Positions 23,721-32,663 of a DNA stretch of 57,224 nt are shown here, one piece after another. Origin of the DNA: Chthonomonas sp. UBA1950 (lineage in GTDB: Bacteria; Armatimonadota; Fimbriimonadia; Fimbriimonadales; Fimbriimonadaceae); NCBI GenBank assembly GCA_002336105.1, contig DDEQ01000008.1, positions 1-57,224 of the forward strand, given 5' to 3'. Made by a program: the position numbers and the translations under genes. The notes below the pieces were generated by a model, which saw nothing but the letters and a program-made list of their open reading frames with translations, searched no databases and had not been told where the DNA came from. How positions within the stretch are numbered: the stretch's first letter is position 1; each line of letters opens with the position of its first letter.

Positions 23721-24341
23721 ATGCTTCAACTTCGACCCGCAATCGTCCTCACGGCTCTGTTCGTCGTCTTCTTTGGGATACTGTTTCCAGTCTTCATGAC
23801 TGGTGTAGCCCAGGCATTTCCTAGTCAAGCGCATGGCAGTCTCATCAAAAAAGATGGAAAAGTCATTGGCTCAGCTTTGATCGGCCAGAACTTCACTAGA
23901 CCAGAGTATTTCCACCCCCGACCGTCGGCGGCAGGGAGCGGATACGACGCAAACAACTCTGGAGGGACGAACCTTGGCCCGATCAGCGATAAACTGATTA
24001 ACGGTATCCACAAAAAGACTGCAGACGGCAAGGACGATCCTTCCAACTTTGACGGATACCGAGATTTGGCCAAAGCTTATCGCATAGAGAACGGCCTGGC
24101 TCTTGATGCTGATGTTCCTGCCGATGCAGTTACTCGTTCGGCAAGTGGTTTGGACCCGCACATTTCTCCTGCAAACGCCCTCATTCAAGCCTCGCGAGTG
24201 GCAAAGGCGAGACACCTAACTGTCGGACAACTGAAGGTCCTGATCGAAAAGAACACGGATTCAAGGTTTCTGGGGATGTTTGGGGAACCAGCTGTGAATG
24301 TTCTCAAGCTGAATTTGGCGTTAGATAACGGAGCACAATAA
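23721..24341 (+). CDS. kdpC: potassium-transporting ATPase subunit C
   Basis: A 206-residue subunit with one N-terminal membrane helix (IVLTALFVVFFGILFPVFMTGVA, 20-residue core) and a periplasmic domain holding the KdpC signatures SLIKKDGKVIGSALIGQNF, YFHPRPSAAG, NLGPISDKL and the C-terminal ADAVTRSASGLDPHISPANA and VNVLKLNLALD. It stabilises the pump and raises nucleotide affinity of KdpB. It lies 4 bp after kdpB and 7 bp before kdpD, in one transcript. Confidence 0.96.
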   Translation: MLQLRPAIVLTALFVVFFGILFPVFMTGVAQAFPSQAHGSLIKKDGKVIGSALIGQNFTRPEYFHPRPSAAGSGYDANNSGGTNLGPISDKLINGIHKKTADGKDDPSNFDGYRDLAKAYRIENGLALDADVPADAVTRSASGLDPHISPANALIQASRVAKARHLTVGQLKVLIEKNTDSRFLGMFGEPAVNVLKLNLALDNGAQ

Positions 24342-24348
24342 GAGGACA

Positions 24349-27021
24349 ATGGCCGATCAACGTCCAGACCCAGAAGCCCTGCTTGCAGCGATTCAGGAGA
24401 CCTCCGCAAAGTCGGAGTCTCCTCGGCTTCGGGTTTACCTTGGGATGGCTGCCGGAGTAGGAAAGACCTATTCCATGCTTCAAGATGCAGCAGACGCCAA
24501 GCGACGTGGAATTGATGTCGTTTTGGGCTACCTCGAAGCTCACGGTCGAAAGGAGACTGAAGACCTAGCCGCCGGGCTCGAAATGCTGCCACGCAAGGAA
24601 ATACCTTACGGGGGAACAACTCTTTATGAGTTCGATCTTGACGCCGCAATTGCCCGAAAACCAGACCTGGTTCTGGTCGACGAACTAGCCCATAGCAACG
24701 CGACCGGATGTCGGCACCGAAAGCGTTATCAAGACATCTTGGAGCTTTTGGATGCGGGAATTGACGTTGCAACAACCGTCAACGTTCAGCACGTTGAGAG
24801 CTTAAATGATGCTGTAGCGAAGATCACCGGCGTCATTGTACGTGAGAAGATCCCAGACTCATTTTTAGCGCGCGCCGATGAAATCGAATTGGTGGACGTC
24901 CCTCCAGAAGAGCTGATTCAGCGACTGAAAGAGGGAAAGATCTATGTTCCCGACAAGATTCAACAGGCACTCGATGGCTTCTTCAAAAAGGGGAATCTGT
25001 CGGCACTGCGAGAAATGGCTTTGCGCAAAACTGCAGAGCGGGTTGATGCCCAGGTTCTCACGTATCGTACCGCTGCCGGATCGCTCAATCCGTGGCCAAG
25101 CGCGCCCCGAGTGATGATCTGTGTCGCACCAAACCAACTTGCCGCTCGGGTGGTCCGATCCTCATTTGCCCTTGCGAATGCCCTCCATTCTGAGGTGGTG
25201 GCTGTGACCGTTGACAGTCCGAGACAAGCAGGCGCGTCAGAAGCGGAAAGACTGGAAGCGAGTCGCGCCCTACATCTGGCAGAGAGTCTTGGCGCAAGAG
25301 CAATTACCCTTGCTGGCACAGACATTGTTGGTGAAGTTCTTAGGGCCGCAAACGAACGCAATATCACAATGATCGTTGTTGGCAAACCGGTCAGACCTCG
25401 TTGGCGTGAAATCCTGTTTGGTTCTGTTGTTGATGACCTCGTTCGTCGAAGTGGCGACATAGATGTTCATGTCATCACGGGCGATGAATCAGAAGGCGGT
25501 GTCATTGGACCAAGAACCCATGGGCATAAACTGACTCCACGAGGGATTGCCGAAGCTGTCGTAGCCAACGTCGTTGCAACCATTCTTTGCACGGCCCTAA
25601 AAGAAGAGTTCGACAAAGCGAACCTGGTGATGGTCTACCTCGTTGGCGTTACCGTTGTTGCGTCCAGGCAAGGGTTCGGAGAAGCCATATTAGCCTCGAT
25701 TATCGCAGTTGGTGCTTTCGACTTTTTCTTCGTGCAACCGCACTTCACCTTTGCTGTAAGTGATGCGCAGTACCTTCTCACATTTGCGATCATGTTATTG
25801 GTCGCCGTGTTCATATCTAGCCTAACAGTCCGTCTTCGAGAACAAACGATGAGTGTCTCGGAGAGGGAGAGGCGAACCGCCGCTTTGTACGACCTCAGCC
25901 GAAGAATCGCCGCAAGTAGAAGCAGAAAACAGATTGGAACATTTGCCCAGGAAAAGATCCGAGAGCTCCTTGGGTGTGATTCTGGCATTTGGCGAAAGGA
26001 CCGAAGAGAAACTGGACTGGTTGCTACTCCAGCATCTTTGAGTGGATTTGACGCAAGGCCGGCAGAGCAGGCGGTCGCCTACTGGGCTCTCGAACGAAAC
26101 CGAGCCGCAGGGTCGGGAACTGACACTCTGCCCGGTGCGGAGGGAATGTATTTGCCACTTGCCGGGGCAGAGAGCGTGGTTGGCGTCCTCGCCGTCATGC
26201 CTTTACAAGGGCAAGCTTTTTCGCAGCAGCAGATCCATCTTCTTGAAACGATTGCAAGCCAAGTTGCACTGGCCATCGAGCGAGCGAACCTGGCCAGGTC
26301 CTCTATCGATGCTAGGGTTGAGGCAGAAGCAGAACGTTTAAGAAACACGCTACTTAGTTCAGTTAGCCACGATCTTCGGACGCCTTTAGCGGTGATCTCC
26401 GGTTCCGCCGCCAAGCTAGCAGACGTCGATGAGCCCCCAACAGACTTAAGGCGTGAACTGGCGTCGGGAATCGTTCAAGAGGCTGACCGTTTGAACCGAC
26501 TGGTGCGCAACCTGCTCGATATGACCCGGTTGGAAAACCCCGGACTAGAGCTTAAGCGGGATTGGAACTCGGTGGAAGAGATTATAGGTTCTGCCCTCCA
26601 AAGAACTCAAATCACATTGGCTGACCGCCCGGTTCTTGTCGATGTTCCAGAAGACCTGCCGATGATCAAGGTAGATGGGGTACTTGTTGAGCAGATGGTT
26701 GTGAACCTGCTTGAGAACGCGGCGAGACACACGCCGGGCGGAACCGAGGTGCGCGTTTCTGCGAGTGCAGAAGCGCAATGGCTCACCATAACCGTTGCAG
26801 ACCGCGGTCCAGGCGTGCCAGTCGAACAGTTACAAGCCGTATTCCAAAAGTTTCGCAAACAAGAGTCTTCTCCCGGTGTTGGACTTGGGCTAGCCATATG
26901 TCAGGCTATTGTCGAAGCCCACGGTGGAAAAATCAAAGCCGATAACGCGAAGCCAACGGGAGCCGTGTTCAGGGCTTCATTTCCCATTGAGCGTAATCCA
27001 GAGGTCACCATTGGCGAATGA
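24349..27021 (+). CDS. kdpD: KdpD sensor histidine kinase
   Basis: An 890-residue membrane kinase that senses K+ limitation or salt stress. Domain order: KdpD N-terminal domain (1-210) with Walker A GVGKTYSM and VDELAHSN; a Usp-like domain (about 245-365); about four membrane helices (390-500); a GAF-like domain (510-650); HisKA with phospho-His in SVSHDLRTPLAVISG near 674; and a HATPase with NAARHTP, DRGPGVP and GVGLGLAIC. It lies 7 bp after kdpC, and the kdpE start overlaps its end by 11 bp. Confidence 0.97.
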   Translation: MADQRPDPEALLAAIQETSAKSESPRLRVYLGMAAGVGKTYSMLQDAADAKRRGIDVVLGYLEAHGRKETEDLAAGLEMLPRKEIPYGGTTLYEFDLDAAIARKPDLVLVDELAHSNATGCRHRKRYQDILELLDAGIDVATTVNVQHVESLNDAVAKITGVIVREKIPDSFLARADEIELVDVPPEELIQRLKEGKIYVPDKIQQALDGFFKKGNLSALREMALRKTAERVDAQVLTYRTAAGSLNPWPSAPRVMICVAPNQLAARVVRSSFALANALHSEVVAVTVDSPRQAGASEAERLEASRALHLAESLGARAITLAGTDIVGEVLRAANERNITMIVVGKPVRPRWREILFGSVVDDLVRRSGDIDVHVITGDESEGGVIGPRTHGHKLTPRGIAEAVVANVVATILCTALKEEFDKANLVMVYLVGVTVVASRQGFGEAILASIIAVGAFDFFFVQPHFTFAVSDAQYLLTFAIMLLVAVFISSLTVRLREQTMSVSERERRTAALYDLSRRIAASRSRKQIGTFAQEKIRELLGCDSGIWRKDRRETGLVATPASLSGFDARPAEQAVAYWALERNRAAGSGTDTLPGAEGMYLPLAGAESVVGVLAVMPLQGQAFSQQQIHLLETIASQVALAIERANLARSSIDARVEAEAERLRNTLLSSVSHDLRTPLAVISGSAAKLADVDEPPTDLRRELASGIVQEADRLNRLVRNLLDMTRLENPGLELKRDWNSVEEIIGSALQRTQITLADRPVLVDVPEDLPMIKVDGVLVEQMVVNLLENAARHTPGGTEVRVSASAEAQWLTITVADRGPGVPVEQLQAVFQKFRKQESSPGVGLGLAICQAIVEAHGGKIKADNAKPTGAVFRASFPIERNPEVTIGE

Positions 27022-27706
27022 GCGTTACCGCATCCTTGCGGTCGAAGATGAACTTGGGATTCGTCGGTTGCTCAAGGCAAGCCTGAGCGGAACTGAGTAC
27101 GAGTTGATGGAAGCTGGTGACGGGGAAACCGCTTTGAAGATGGTCGCGACCGACGAGCCAGATATCGTCATTCTCGACTTAGGGCTTCCCGATATCGATG
27201 GGCTGGAAGTGACTCGCCGGTTGCGAGAGTGGACCGAAGTCCCGATCATCGTCCTGTCTGCGCGAGGTCGCGAATCCGACAAAGTTTCCGCTTTGGATGC
27301 CGGAGCGGACGACTATATGACCAAGCCCTTTTCAGTCAACGAACTGATGGCGAGAGTGAGAGTTGCTTTGCGGCACTCAAAAGTCGTGAGCCAGAGCCCA
27401 GAGGTTAACCTGGTTGAATCTGAAGGACTGCTTATTGATGTTCCCAAAAGGCAAGTCTTTGTGAATGGGGAAGAAATCCACCTCACCCCGATAGAGTGGC
27501 GGCTCCTCTCTGCGCTGGCTCGTCACGCCGGTCTTGTGTTGACGCATAAGCAACTATTGGAACTAGCCTGGGGGCCGTCATACGCGGATGAACTTCACTA
27601 TCTGCGGGTTTACATGGCTCAACTCAGACGTAAGATAGAACCCGTTCCCGCCAACCCTCGGTGGATTACGACCGAAACCGGCGTCGGATACCGACTGCGA
27701 ATTTGA
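27011..27706 (+). CDS. kdpE: KdpE response regulator (OmpR family)
   Basis: A 231-residue regulator. The receiver domain has the acidic pair (VEDE), the phospho-Asp in VILDLGLPDIDGLEV and the conserved KPF lysine. The C-terminal winged helix ends in ITTETGVGYRLRI. The TTG at 27011 is chosen because GAGGT lies 5 nt upstream and the receiver begins at once; a longer open frame from 26909 runs inside kdpD. KdpD phosphorylates it, and it should bind the two phased repeat arrays found upstream of kdpFA and kdpB. Confidence 0.95.
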   Translation: MANERYRILAVEDELGIRRLLKASLSGTEYELMEAGDGETALKMVATDEPDIVILDLGLPDIDGLEVTRRLREWTEVPIIVLSARGRESDKVSALDAGADDYMTKPFSVNELMARVRVALRHSKVVSQSPEVNLVESEGLLIDVPKRQVFVNGEEIHLTPIEWRLLSALARHAGLVLTHKQLLELAWGPSYADELHYLRVYMAQLRRKIEPVPANPRWITTETGVGYRLRI

Positions 27707-27783
27707 ACTTAACTGCAAAACGATCTCAATAGAGGAACTGTCTAAGTCTGTAACTCGTTGAAATGCGAGGAGGTTTGTATCCA

Positions 27784-28482
27784 ATGTTGAAGTTCGCTTT
27801 ACCGGTCCTTGTTGGCTTGTGCCTTTCGAGTCAGAGTTTTGCTCAAGATGTAGTCCAGGCGCCTGTGCGCACGATCACAGTCAATGGAACTGCATCGATT
27901 AGCCTTACGCCCGATTACGCCTCGGTTGATTTTGGAGCTTATTCCAAGAGTTCTAGCGCAGCAGTTGCCAAACGCGAGTCAGATGCGAAAATGACGCGCA
28001 TTGTTGCCGCTGTGAAAAAGCTAGGAGTCAAAGAAGCAGATATTCAGACATCTGGGTATTCGCTCATCCCAACTCGCGCGAAGGATGACGCTCCGATCAT
28101 TTGGAAAGTTCAGCAGTCCGTCACGGTCAAGGTGCGGAAGCTATCCGTTGTTGCTCAGGTGATCGACTCGGCCGTTCAAAGTGGTGCCACTAATGTCGAT
28201 AACATAGCGTTTGCGCTTAATGAATACGGTTCCGGCCGCGCCAAGGTGCGAGAACAGGCAGTCAATGCGGCTAAGGAAAAGGCGAGAACCCTTGCCAAGC
28301 TCCTCGGAGTCGAACTCGGAGATGTTCAGTCAGCTATCGAGCAGGGCGATAACATGCTCTATCGTGCTCAATGGATGACGAATTCTTACGCAGGCGGCAT
28401 GTCTTCAGATTCTAATCTGACGATCAGTCCCGGACAGATTCAGGTGAGCTTAACCGTGAATGTCGTTTACGGCATTAAGTAG
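27784..28482 (+). CDS. secreted SIMPL (DUF541) domain protein
   Basis: A 232-residue protein with a signal peptide (MLKFALPVLVGLCLSSQSFA) and the SIMPL/DUF541 pattern: ITVNGTASISLTPDYASVDFG, LGVKEADIQTSGYSL, VTVKVRKLSVVAQVIDSAV, then ARTLAKLLGVELGDV and VSLTVNVVYGI. The family is found in envelopes of many bacteria; its role is poorly defined. The ATG at 27784 is preferred to 27763 because GAGGAGG lies 10 nt upstream and the signal peptide starts there. A terminator follows at 28495. Confidence 0.85.
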   Translation: MLKFALPVLVGLCLSSQSFAQDVVQAPVRTITVNGTASISLTPDYASVDFGAYSKSSSAAVAKRESDAKMTRIVAAVKKLGVKEADIQTSGYSLIPTRAKDDAPIIWKVQQSVTVKVRKLSVVAQVIDSAVQSGATNVDNIAFALNEYGSGRAKVREQAVNAAKEKARTLAKLLGVELGDVQSAIEQGDNMLYRAQWMTNSYAGGMSSDSNLTISPGQIQVSLTVNVVYGIK

Positions 28483-28494
28483 TCGTCGGTTTAT

Positions 28495-28537
28495 CCGCGA
28501 TCGATTTGGCACTTGGCTGATCGTGGATTCCTTTTTT
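28495..28537 (+). terminator. intrinsic terminator after the SIMPL gene
   Basis: Stem CCGCGATC / GATCGTGG (8 bp with one G-T pair), a 16-nt loop, then ATTCCTTTTTT. Confidence 0.6.
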
Positions 28538-28605
28538 ACACAATCTTGTTACAATCCTTATTGAAGGACTGATTGTTTTTAGTTTCCTTAGCACGGCAGT
28601 GTGAT

Positions 28606-29859
28606 ATGAAGCGCCTCATCATCTTCTTTCTGCTACTCGTTGGCTCGCTCGCCTCTGGAGACGGGCTTTACGCATCTCTCCACAGTCCGATGATCGCGAC
28701 GGAACCTTATCAACGTGCGATCATTTCGCAACGCGATGGTGAAGAAGTGATGGTCGTCGAGTCGGTTCTGAATGCTGAGCCGGGTGAATATGCTTGGATC
28801 GTGCCTCTGCCGTCCGCGCCAACCGCATACGGAATGACAGATTCCCGGCAGCTAGACCGCGCTTTTATGAGGTTTAGCCCAAGGCGAAACACCTATTTTG
28901 AGTTTGCCGAGACGTTTCCAGCGATCGTACTCATCGTCTTTGCACTATTGATTTCCGGATTCGCCATTGCAGGTAAGGATCTTCGCTTGTATGTGGTGCT
29001 AGCCGTTCTGTTTGTCATTCTTAGTCTGATCTTTATGCCCGTTTTTGCAGGCAGGACCTCCGCAACCTCATCTATCCAAACCCTCGTGAATGAGCAGATT
29101 GGGAACTACGATGTCAAAGTCGTTCAAGCTCACGAGTCCGCAGAGATGATCTCATGGTTGCGCAAACATGGTGCTCAGCTATCAACTGCGGCTGAATCGT
29201 GCATTGCAGAACATGTGAAGGAGCATTGGTGTTTTCTGGTAGCCAATATCCGTAAGACAAAAATCGGATCGCTCGCTCCGCACCCTTTGTGGGTTAAGTT
29301 TAAGGCTCAGAAACCGATTTTCCCGATGCGACTCACGGGACAAAGCAACAGCACAGTCTTTGCGGACCTTCTTGTCGTCGCGGGTGGAACCGCAACGGCA
29401 GACGGGTTCAATATATGGCGATCTCGCCAAATTGAATCCAATTCTGACCGCCCTTTAAGCAGAACCAAGGAAGATTTCGAGGACGAGATGAGTTATCTCC
29501 CTTTGAAGGCAGTTGCTTGGAATGGATGTACGGTCACCCGGTTGCGAGGGATGCTACAACCGAATCAGATGACCAAGGACGTTGCTTTTCAGGTGTCCAA
29601 ACCGGCTGACATCGCCAGAAGAGCCATTTCGAGTTCAGGTTATGCAACGGCTAAATTGGGCATTGGCACGTTGGCGGGATCGGTTTTTGGGTTCATCGCT
29701 TCAATCATTGTCGTGCTTCGACGACTACCCAAAAACAAGCGGGTTCTCATTACCTCGGCTGTAATTTTGGTCAGTGGCCTTCTTTGTGGCGAACTGAAAA
29801 TGTGGGGATACAGACAAGTAGAACCGGGCTACTACTTGGATATGACGAAGGACCAGTAA
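28606..29859 (+). CDS. DUF2330-like membrane protein
   Basis: A 417-residue protein with a signal peptide (MKRLIIFFLLLVGSLASGDG) and the DUF2330 pattern QRAIISQRDGEEVMVVES, EYAWIVPLPSAPTAYG and a later FKAQKPIFPMRLT. Two hydrophobic segments near residues 110-160 (ETFPAIVLIVFALLISGFAI; LYVVLAVLFVILSLIFMPVF) interrupt the domain, and another pair lies at the C-terminus. DUF2330 proteins are uncharacterised secreted or membrane proteins. The ATG at 28606 is used because the upstream 28573 start would hide the signal peptide. Confidence 0.65.
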   Translation: MKRLIIFFLLLVGSLASGDGLYASLHSPMIATEPYQRAIISQRDGEEVMVVESVLNAEPGEYAWIVPLPSAPTAYGMTDSRQLDRAFMRFSPRRNTYFEFAETFPAIVLIVFALLISGFAIAGKDLRLYVVLAVLFVILSLIFMPVFAGRTSATSSIQTLVNEQIGNYDVKVVQAHESAEMISWLRKHGAQLSTAAESCIAEHVKEHWCFLVANIRKTKIGSLAPHPLWVKFKAQKPIFPMRLTGQSNSTVFADLLVVAGGTATADGFNIWRSRQIESNSDRPLSRTKEDFEDEMSYLPLKAVAWNGCTVTRLRGMLQPNQMTKDVAFQVSKPADIARRAISSSGYATAKLGIGTLAGSVFGFIASIIVVLRRLPKNKRVLITSAVILVSGLLCGELKMWGYRQVEPGYYLDMTKDQ

Positions 29860-29942
29860 GTTGAGGAATGGATTATCTACTTTGCGGTTCAAACCAGAAT
29901 CGCATAAGAACCATTTGAATAGAATCCGGGTATGAATTGGGA

Positions 29943-30782
29943 ATGCGCCGCGTATTTGGATGCTGCCTTCTAAGCTTGATCGTTTCGACTTCGTTCGCGT
30001 GGGACGACACTGGGCACATGACGGTTGCCCAGATTGCTTACGACAACATGAAGCCCTCGACTAAGGCTAAAGTAGACGCGCTGCTCAAAAAGAACCCCGG
30101 CCCGGATTTCACCGATTTCGTTCGTTCAGCAACGTTTCCGGACCAACTCAAGCGTTATGGCATCAAGAGTTTCAATGGCTGGCACACCATTTCGACGCCC
30201 TATTCAACTGACGACAGCAAAACCAGTAAAGCTGGAAAAGAGAATGTCGTTTGGGCGATTGATCAATGCGTGAAAACGATTGAATCGGCAAAGGCTCCTG
30301 GGCTTGAAAAAGCCCGTGCGCTACGTTTCCTTATCCATTTCGTCGGGGACGTCCACCAGCCCCTCCATGCCGTCACCCTGTTCAGCAAAGAACACCCAGA
30401 CGGAGACGACAATGGTCGAGAGTATAAAGTGGATGTCAAAGCCGAGAAGCCTCAGTTGCACGCCGCCTGGGATACCGCGTTCGGGATTTATCGCGACTAC
30501 GATGACTCTCGAAAGGCAGATTTGAAGGAAATTCGACGACTTGCAGACGCAGTTGAGAAAACTCTCGGTAAGCCAAACCTCGAGGAAACAGATCCTAAGG
30601 CTTGGGCCAAAGAAAGTTACAAGCTTGCTGTCAAGTACGCCTACTCGCTTCCAGAGGGCAGTAAGCCTGGTCCGGGTTATATAACCACTGCACAAGAGAT
30701 CTGTCAGCAACAGATTGGCCTTGCGGGATTACGCCTAGCGAAACTTTTGGACGAAGTCTTCGCCACCCCTGGCGCAAAATAG
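29943..30782 (+). CDS. S1/P1-type nuclease
   Basis: A 279-residue secreted Zn-dependent nuclease/phosphatase. The signal peptide (RRVFGCCLLSLIVSTSFA) ends just before WDDTGHMTVAQIA, so the mature protein starts with the Trp whose amino group ligates zinc in this family. Further ligands are in NGWHTISTPY, RFLIHFVGDVHQPLHAV, DDNGREYKV and LHAAWDTAFG. It degrades single-stranded nucleic acids or 3'-nucleotides outside the cell, probably for phosphate supply. A -10 TAGAAT lies at 29920-29925, leaving a short leader. An esterase gene follows after 8 bp. Confidence 0.93.
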   Translation: MRRVFGCCLLSLIVSTSFAWDDTGHMTVAQIAYDNMKPSTKAKVDALLKKNPGPDFTDFVRSATFPDQLKRYGIKSFNGWHTISTPYSTDDSKTSKAGKENVVWAIDQCVKTIESAKAPGLEKARALRFLIHFVGDVHQPLHAVTLFSKEHPDGDDNGREYKVDVKAEKPQLHAAWDTAFGIYRDYDDSRKADLKEIRRLADAVEKTLGKPNLEETDPKAWAKESYKLAVKYAYSLPEGSKPGPGYITTAQEICQQQIGLAGLRLAKLLDEVFATPGAK

Positions 30783-30790
30783 AGTCAATC

Positions 30791-31666
30791 ATGAAATGGC
30801 TTGTTCGGACCATCGTCGGTTTGTCAGCTCTGAGTTTAGTTGCCATCGTTTGCGCACAGCAATCGGGGCAAACACAACGCGTGTCATCGCTGACAGGCAA
30901 TATCAAGAAACACGACTTCTTTCCGTCGAAGGTATTAGGCAATAAGCGAAACCTTATCGTCTACTTGCCGCCAGATTACGATTCGCATAAGTCCAGGCGA
31001 TATCCCGTTCTTTATATGAATGATGGGCAAAACGTTATTGACGGCATGACCAGCTACATTCCGAACCAAGAGTGGCGAGCCGACGAAACGGCGCAGGCGC
31101 TCATAGAAGCCAAGCTGATCGAACCGATCATTATTGTCGGCATCGACAACGCGGGCGTCGATCGGGCGAACGAGTATCTACCGACGGTGGGGAAGAACTC
31201 AAGCGGTCAGTACGGTGGCAAAGCCGACCTTTACGCAAGGTTTCTCATCGAAGAGGTCAAGCCGTTTATCGACAAGACCTATCGAACGAAGAAGGACGCA
31301 AAGAACACTGGCCTCTGCGGCTCTTCTTTTGGTGGGATAGTCAGCTTGCATTTGGGCTTAACTCATCCAAACGTATTTGGCAAACTTGGCGTTGTATCAC
31401 CTAGCTTATGGTGGGACAACGAGGTGATGACAAAACGGATTCAGGGCTTAGCCGCAAAACCCAACCTGAAAATATGGATGGATATTGGCACGAAGGAAGG
31501 TCCTGAGTCGGTGCGTCAAACGGAAGACGCCGTGAAAGCGCTCGAAACCAAGGGCTTTGTTCTGGGGAAGGACTTGACGCTATTCATCGACAAAGATGCC
31601 GAACATAACGAAATCGCATGGGCAAAACGATTCCCATCAATCCTGATGTTCCTCTTTGGAAAGTGA
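30791..31666 (+). CDS. secreted alpha/beta-hydrolase, Fes/esterase D-like
   Basis: A 291-residue protein with a signal peptide (MKWLVRTIVGLSALSLVAIV...CA). The putative-esterase fold shows RNLIVYLPPDYDSHKSRRYP, VLYMNDGQNVIDG, the nucleophile elbow GLCGSSFGGIVSLHLGL (Ser near residue 178), SPSLWWDNE and a C-terminal DAEHNEIAW carrying the His. Relatives cleave enterochelin-type siderophores or other esters; the substrate is not clear. It is 8 bp after the S1/P1 nuclease gene and probably co-transcribed. Confidence 0.88.
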   Translation: MKWLVRTIVGLSALSLVAIVCAQQSGQTQRVSSLTGNIKKHDFFPSKVLGNKRNLIVYLPPDYDSHKSRRYPVLYMNDGQNVIDGMTSYIPNQEWRADETAQALIEAKLIEPIIIVGIDNAGVDRANEYLPTVGKNSSGQYGGKADLYARFLIEEVKPFIDKTYRTKKDAKNTGLCGSSFGGIVSLHLGLTHPNVFGKLGVVSPSLWWDNEVMTKRIQGLAAKPNLKIWMDIGTKEGPESVRQTEDAVKALETKGFVLGKDLTLFIDKDAEHNEIAWAKRFPSILMFLFGK

Positions 31667-31749
31667 TTAACGTTAGCTGCTCCAATTGTTAACCGGGGGC
31701 ATTGGTTCCTTCTTTTGTTTTCTTCGTTATTCGTATATAGTCTATATGT

Positions 31750-31920
31750 ATGTTTCATAACGCGTGTCTTGCGTACTTTGAACGCAAGTTCGTTCAAGGC
31801 CGCTTGCTCTTGAGTAAAACACAGATGGACAGTATCTTGTCTGCCGAGATATCCATACGTAAACCAAAAGCTGAATATCAATCCGCGGAACTGGTGGTCA
31901 ATCCATGTTCGGCGCTCTGA
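31750..31920 (+). CDS. possible 56-residue hypothetical protein
   Basis: A short open frame encoding a basic N-terminal region (YFERKFVQGRLLLSKTQ) and a neutral tail; no known motif. TATAGT lies 8 nt before the ATG, the spacing seen at several solid genes in this window, and is the main reason for listing it. Its end overlaps the interrupted ORF at 31905. It may be a remnant. Confidence 0.25.
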   Translation: MFHNACLAYFERKFVQGRLLLSKTQMDSILSAEISIRKPKAEYQSAELVVNPCSAL

Positions 31921-32198
31921 TTGTTTGCTTGTCCGCCCTTGTGCAACCTTTCCAACAGGGCATGGGTTATGCTCCGCCTCCCGTCGAAACGGGAATTGAA
32001 AACCGTAAGCCAGTGATGTTCGTTGCGACCCGGCGATAGACAAAAACCGACGAGTTAGTTGCAGAGTTCGGCACCCTGGATGCTATAGATTCTGCTGACA
32101 AAAAGAAAAGGAGTGATAATTTAACCTTCGATCTCGATTCGTCTTTCGAACCCGTTCCGAAACTAAAAAATCCCGGGCCGAGACGGTCCGGGATTTGA
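31905..32198 (+). pseudogene. small exported protein interrupted by an in-frame TAG
   Basis: The frame begins with a signal-peptide-like start (MFGALIVCLSALVQPF) and runs 44 codons to TAG (32037-32039). It then stays open in the same frame for 52 codons of acidic, protein-like sequence (DELVAEFGTLDAIDSADKKK, SDNLTFDLDSSFEPV) up to TGA at 32196-32198, inside the rplL terminator. This looks like a small secreted protein with one nonsense mutation. I recognise no family, and chance openness cannot be excluded. Confidence 0.3.
32165..32196 (-). terminator. intrinsic terminator after rplL
   Basis: Read on the minus strand: AAATCCCGG...CCCGGGATTTTTT, a GC-rich stem (with an inner CCG/CGG pairing) followed by a run of T, 17 bp after the rplL stop. 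Confidence 0.88.
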
Positions 32199-32213
32199 AA
32201 TTCAAGGAGTAAC

Positions 32214-32609
32214 TTACTTGATTTCGACTTTGGCGCCAGCCTCTTCGAGCTGAGCCTTGAGCTTGTCGGCTTCTTCCTTGCTGATGTTTTCTTTGACTGG
32301 CTTTGGAGCGCCGTCGACGAGGTCCTTGGCTTCTTTGAGGCCAAGACCGGTGACTTCGCGAACGACCTTGATGACGCCGAGCTTGCCGTCGCCAGCTGCA
32401 GCGAGAACGACTGTGAACTCAGTCTTCTCTTCCTCAGCAGCAGCTGCAGGAGCTGCGCCTGCGCCAGCGAACATAGCTGGGTTGAATGCACCCATTGGGG
32501 CGGCGGCGGTTACGCCAAACTTCTCTTCGAGAGCCTTCTTGAGTTCTGAAAGCTCGAGCGCGGTCATACCGCTGATCTGCTCAACAATTGTTTCAACTGC
32601 GGTGGGCAT
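32214..32609 (-). CDS. rplL: 50S ribosomal protein L7/L12
   Basis: A 131-residue stalk protein. The N-terminal dimerisation domain (IVEQISGMTALELSELKKAL), an Ala/Gly/Pro hinge, and the C-terminal factor-binding domain (EKTEFTVVLAAAGDGKLGVI, LGLKEAKDLVDGAP, VKENISKEEADKLKAQLEEA) are all complete. It recruits translation GTPases. It is 54 bp downstream of rplJ and followed by a strong terminator. rpoB, which often follows, is not here. Confidence 0.97.
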   Translation of the reverse strand: MPTAVETIVEQISGMTALELSELKKALEEKFGVTAAAPMGAFNPAMFAGAGAAPAAAAEEEKTEFTVVLAAAGDGKLGVIKVVREVTGLGLKEAKDLVDGAPKPVKENISKEEADKLKAQLEEAGAKVEIK

Positions 32610-32663
32610 TTTTCTTTGTGTCCTGTAGATTCCTTAAAAATTGATTGCGAATGCTTTGAAGCG

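Noticed and set aside
31516..32043. 175-residue minus-strand ORF beside the esterase gene
   Set aside because: Half of it is antisense to the esterase, its composition is not protein-like, and it has no start signals.
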